From assembly GCA_964019335.1 (NCBI GenBank), contig OZ025706.1:62001-126000 (forward strand): a DNA stretch of 64,000 bases. The letters run 5' to 3'. The notes beneath the pieces were generated by a model, which saw only the letters and a list, made by a program, of their open reading frames with translations, did no database searches and was not told where the DNA came from. This DNA is from Diplonema japonicum (Eukaryota; Euglenozoa; Diplonemea; Diplonemida; Diplonemidae). The position numbers and the translations under genes were made by a program. Below are positions 61,168 to 64,000 of this stretch, one piece after another (position 1 is the first letter of the stretch; every line of letters begins with the position of its first letter).

Positions 61168-62355
61168 TCAGTTGAGCGAAGAAGCAATGAGTCTGGATGG
61201 CTGCTGCAGAACGTGGTTGGCAGCACGCTGCAGCTGTCTAGCAAGAAGGGTCATATTGGGGGTATTGTCACCAAAATCGGTGCCATAAGCAATATGTGGT
61301 ATGTACAAGTGGCCGAGGTGCACAGCGAGATCTGCATAATTCCAGCCATTTAGATCTAGTACTGGCTGAGGCGCGAGCTGGATCACAACGGAGGAGGGTG
61401 GCAGGTATATCAGCATTGTGAGGCCATTACCGTGCACACCAAGAAAAATGTCTGACGTTACAACTGTCTTAAGCTGTTCCTTGAATGGCATTCCTTCCCA
61501 TTTCGTAACGGTGGCTGTCATGCGATGCTTCTCAGCAAGGCCTGCGATCTCTTCGGCCCCCCTCATGAACCTGCCGTAAATAGGATCTCTATTTAAAATA
61601 AGCAATCTCGGCGTGGCAAGCCGACTGTCAGCAATTGGGACCAACGTGATCCCCATTTGCTTTAACACAGCATCACGGAAATCTGGAATATCATGTTTGT
61701 GCCAAGCGTGCTGGCCTTCACCTTCGAATACCCGCCAGCCACCTACTAAACCTTCCTTGTGACAGATGGTGTGTTGAATTGTTTGTAACAGTCGGACGTC
61801 AGCAGGGTCCGCTGTAAGGAGCTTGAAAAGCCCCCAGTGATGGTTCTGCAGAGGGACGTCCCACGAGGTATTTGAACCAAGTAATAGGTCGGACCGTTTA
61901 CCGTGCAGATAAACTATAGGGTTGGTGAGGTTCATTTCTTTGAGCAGTTTGAAGGTTGGGATGAGGCGCTGCATGAGGTGGTAACCGGTCGACTTCCACA
62001 ACGTGATAACAACTGCAGATCGCTCTATAGACCTAGAGCTGCACTGTAGCCTGGGATCGGATCTGAAGGAGACCTTGACCCGGGTTGTCACTTCGTTGCA
62101 TATTTTCAAGCTTTGTCTTTTTCTTACGGGCATGGTACCTGTGTCCAGTATCAGGCCGCCACCGCCCACGCAGAAACACCCCATCTCGTAGCTGCACTTT
62201 TTAAACTGTTTCACAATGCTGCCCAGAGAAGGCGTGGCCAATGGTACCGCCTGCACCTCGTCACCCGGTACCACGTGACTTGCGCCGCCGTACCATGTTC
62301 CATACACAACTAACTGGCAAAACACGGCCGCCAATAGAATCTTACGCAGATGCAT
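61168..62355 (-). CDS. GT61-like glycosyltransferase (DUF563 type)
   Basis: A single exon of 395 residues with an N-terminal signal anchor (ILLAAVFCQLVVYGTWY), so a Golgi type II membrane protein is inferred. The C-terminal half carries the GT61 core: LLILNRDP, KWEGMPFKEQLKTVVTSDIF, GVHGNGLTMLIYLPPSSVVIQL, then the terminal NYADLAVHLGHLYIPH region. GT61 members transfer xylose, arabinose or GlcNAc (including EOGT) to glycans or proteins; the donor here cannot be told. A Cys-rich stretch (CSYEMGCFCVGGGG) follows the anchor. The start ATG at 62355 fits the anchor position. Confidence 0.82.
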   Translation of the reverse strand: MHLRKILLAAVFCQLVVYGTWYGGASHVVPGDEVQAVPLATPSLGSIVKQFKKCSYEMGCFCVGGGGLILDTGTMPVRKRQSLKICNEVTTRVKVSFRSDPRLQCSSRSIERSAVVITLWKSTGYHLMQRLIPTFKLLKEMNLTNPIVYLHGKRSDLLLGSNTSWDVPLQNHHWGLFKLLTADPADVRLLQTIQHTICHKEGLVGGWRVFEGEGQHAWHKHDIPDFRDAVLKQMGITLVPIADSRLATPRLLILNRDPIYGRFMRGAEEIAGLAEKHRMTATVTKWEGMPFKEQLKTVVTSDIFLGVHGNGLTMLIYLPPSSVVIQLAPQPVLDLNGWNYADLAVHLGHLYIPHIAYGTDFGDNTPNMTLLARQLQRAANHVLQQPSRLIASSLN

Positions 62356-62547
62356 TGCCGCATGCCGCGTGTGGTGGCCTTTCTCTCTTTTTATTTTTAA
62401 AAGAGGGGAATCTGATGTGATTTTTTTTTTTTAGGGGAGGGGTGGGAGGGCAAGGGGAGAAATACAAAAAAAAAAAAAAAAAAAAAAAGAGTGATCATAA
62501 TTTCCCTTTAATGTTTGTAAAAAAAAAAAAAAAAACCTTTTCCCTTT

Positions 62548-64000
62548 TCAAAACAGCGTTGTGAAACTCAGCTGTGCTACCTCCAAACCGGCTACGGTCT
62601 CTGAGATCACCGAGTCCATCTTCCCTCCTGGTAGGTACTGCGCCGTTCCCTCGTATTTGATGCTGGTGGGCCGTGCCACGAATGTGCCTTTTGGTGGTGC
62701 AGTAGACGGGGCTGAGGCGAGTTGGAGGGTGCCATGACTGTCCACAAACAATACCCCACAGCACCACTGTGTTTCAATTTTGTTCTTTCTGTCTTTCCCC
62801 TCATACCTTGACAGGGCCTTCACGTAACCGAGGGACACGCCATGTGTCCGGCAGTAGAATCCTTGTCCTTGTCACGGAGCCTTTGCTGTACAACGGGAGC
62901 AGCTTCAGGAAGGCATCGCCTGCAGCATTCGACAGCACTTCTAAGCACAGCACCACACCTCGTCTAGACACCGGTTTCTGTTTAATATTACTTTTTTCTT
63001 CCCACCCTTGCAATGTCATACTATGGTACACCGTACAAGCCTTCTCCCGATGGACACAGCACGCGGTGGGGTTGCGAGGGCCAACGGCTGCAGCACCATC
63101 CCAGCAATGGAGGCAGGGTAGGGGAGGGCAATGGGTGACGCTGACATCGACACTAAGATACTGGACCTTCCTGCCACTACCGCGACAGCTACATGGTACG
63201 GAGGAAGGACCGTAGCAGTGGGGGTTAGCCTGAGCGTGATCTTGGTCAGGGTGAGGACCAGTAGGTTGCCTTCAACAGCGAAGGAGATGACAGGTGACAC
63301 ATATGGGGGCATGACCTCGAAGAGCTGTTTCCCGTATTTCGAAGGAAACATGTCTAAGGAGTACGGAAGCACTCCGCCATGCTCCCCAACACGCAACCAC
63401 AACCTCCTGCACCTTCGCAGCCCCACCTCCCCCGGGGTCCCTAGCATCCTGCAGTTCCCATCCACCACCCTCCCGACATCCATGCATGGGAGGGCCGTTT
63501 CCTTCCCTTCGTAGCTTACGATGATCCCGCTGTCTTTGTACCCTACGTCATACCACCATTTCACCCCGCCAGCTGTTATGTTGCGGGTCAGGTCGCCCTT
63601 CAACCTCTCAACGCCACCCTTCACCCCCAGCTGGCCTAGGTACCAGAAGCAGCATTTTCCGAACTGGTTTGTCTTCACAAGCATCAGCTTCTTATACTTC
63701 TCGGTCAATGGATCATCAACGGCACTCGCAAGCATCTCGCTCATCTGCGGGACAACCTGCAATGTCAGCGACCTCTCCAGCTGCGGGTTCTGCGTCTTGT
63801 ACACCATCTCGAGGAGCGGGACACAGTTCCTCATCTTCTCCATGGAATTGAGATGCGCATGGACAGCACCTACCTCGCCTGCGGGTATCTTCAGCACCAT
63901 GTTGATGTTCGGCCCCGTTGCAGTGGGAACGACCCTGCGCCTCTTGACGGCCACAGGCTGGTGTTTCACCTCGAGCCTCTTGCAAGCCTGATTGGCTCGC
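62548..64000 (-). CDS. Unknown protein, 5' end cut by window edge
   Basis: Exons 64000-63022 (partial), 62977-62807 and 62766-62548. Introns are 44 bp (GTATGA...AACAG) and 40 bp (GTATGA...CACAG). At least 455 residues; the frame stays open to the window edge, and the apparent GTG start at 63969 is not credible in a eukaryote. The first part is basic with KRRRVVPTATGPNINMVLKI and mixed alpha/beta (MVLKIPAGEVGAVHAHLNSM, VKWWYDVGYKDSGIIVSYEG). Later parts have LLVLTLTKITLRLTPTATVL and LSNAAGDAFLKLLPLYSKGS, ending SVISETVAGLEVAQLSFTTL. No signal peptide can be judged and no membrane span is clear. I do not recognise the family; a nuclear-complex subunit is possible but unproven. Confidence 0.6.

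Noticed and set aside
1-64000. CRISPR arrays, bacterial operons, Shine-Dalgarno sites
   Set aside because: The genes are eukaryotic with introns. No direct-repeat/spacer array is present; runs such as AAGGAGG occur in repeats and not before starts.
1-64000. tRNA, 5S rRNA, snRNA or spliced-leader RNA genes
   Set aside because: I scanned by eye for box A/box B, cloverleaf and Sm-like patterns and found none convincing. A covariance-model scan (tRNAscan-SE, Infernal with Rfam) would be decisive.

Overview
The window is nuclear DNA of a unicellular, flagellated eukaryote. The evidence is spliceosomal GT-AG introns, an intraflagellar-transport gene (IFT80), GATOR1 (NPRL3), cactin, CCDC47, a Stealth phosphotransferase, eEF1B and an ABCF3-type protein. 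All 23 host genes I can support, and the coding remains of all three recognisable transposable elements, read on the minus strand. Some neighbouring genes are only 90-200 bp apart. Strict one-way gene order, long homopolymer-rich spacers, and a LINE with a 2A-like motif and N-terminal endonuclease resemble Euglenozoa, perhaps a diplonemid. That is inference: no rRNA, organellar gene or spliced-leader gene is present to prove it.

Layout from left to right; transcription runs right to left. 1-1486: intergenic, with small hairpin repeats. 1487-6240: tail-anchored MAP3K-like kinase, CCDC47-like ER protein with a Met-Asp microsatellite, coiled-coil protein. 7640-15048: duplicated-Stealth glycosyl-phosphotransferase, double-HTH protein, cactin, NPRL3, small Gly-rich protein. 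16814-18593: piggyBac-type element with TTAA duplications. 18874-22249: two unknown membrane-associated genes with a TA-flanked pogo-like element between them. 22752-32826: ABCF3, eEF1B beta, secreted phospholipase C/acid phosphatase family protein, PTPMT1-like phosphatase, 77-residue protein, PDZ coiled-coil protein. 33441-39752: a 2103-residue single-exon subtilisin-like membrane protease. 39753-52600: repeat-rich desert with nested foldbacks and a frame-broken LINE. 52602-53144: CCCH zinc-finger protein. 53145-54930: two further inverted-repeat elements. 54931-64000: IFT80, PPR-like protein, GH18-like chitinase, GT61-like glycosyltransferase, and an unknown gene cut by the window edge.

I reconstructed 28 introns by joining reading frames. 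All but one are 33-66 bp (the other is 144 bp) and 18 begin GTATG. In many, a run of 13-40 A residues sits immediately before the 3' AG where a polypyrimidine tract would be expected. This is the most unusual genome-wide signal here. The second is the LINE: its zinc-finger ORF and endonuclease/RT ORF are in the same frame, separated by one TGA, with a 2A-like motif 56 codons further on and no ATG between them.

The genes do not form one pathway. There is a secretory/cell-surface theme (Stealth, S8 protease, secreted phosphoesterase, GH18, GT61, CCDC47), fitting an osmotrophic or predatory flagellate.
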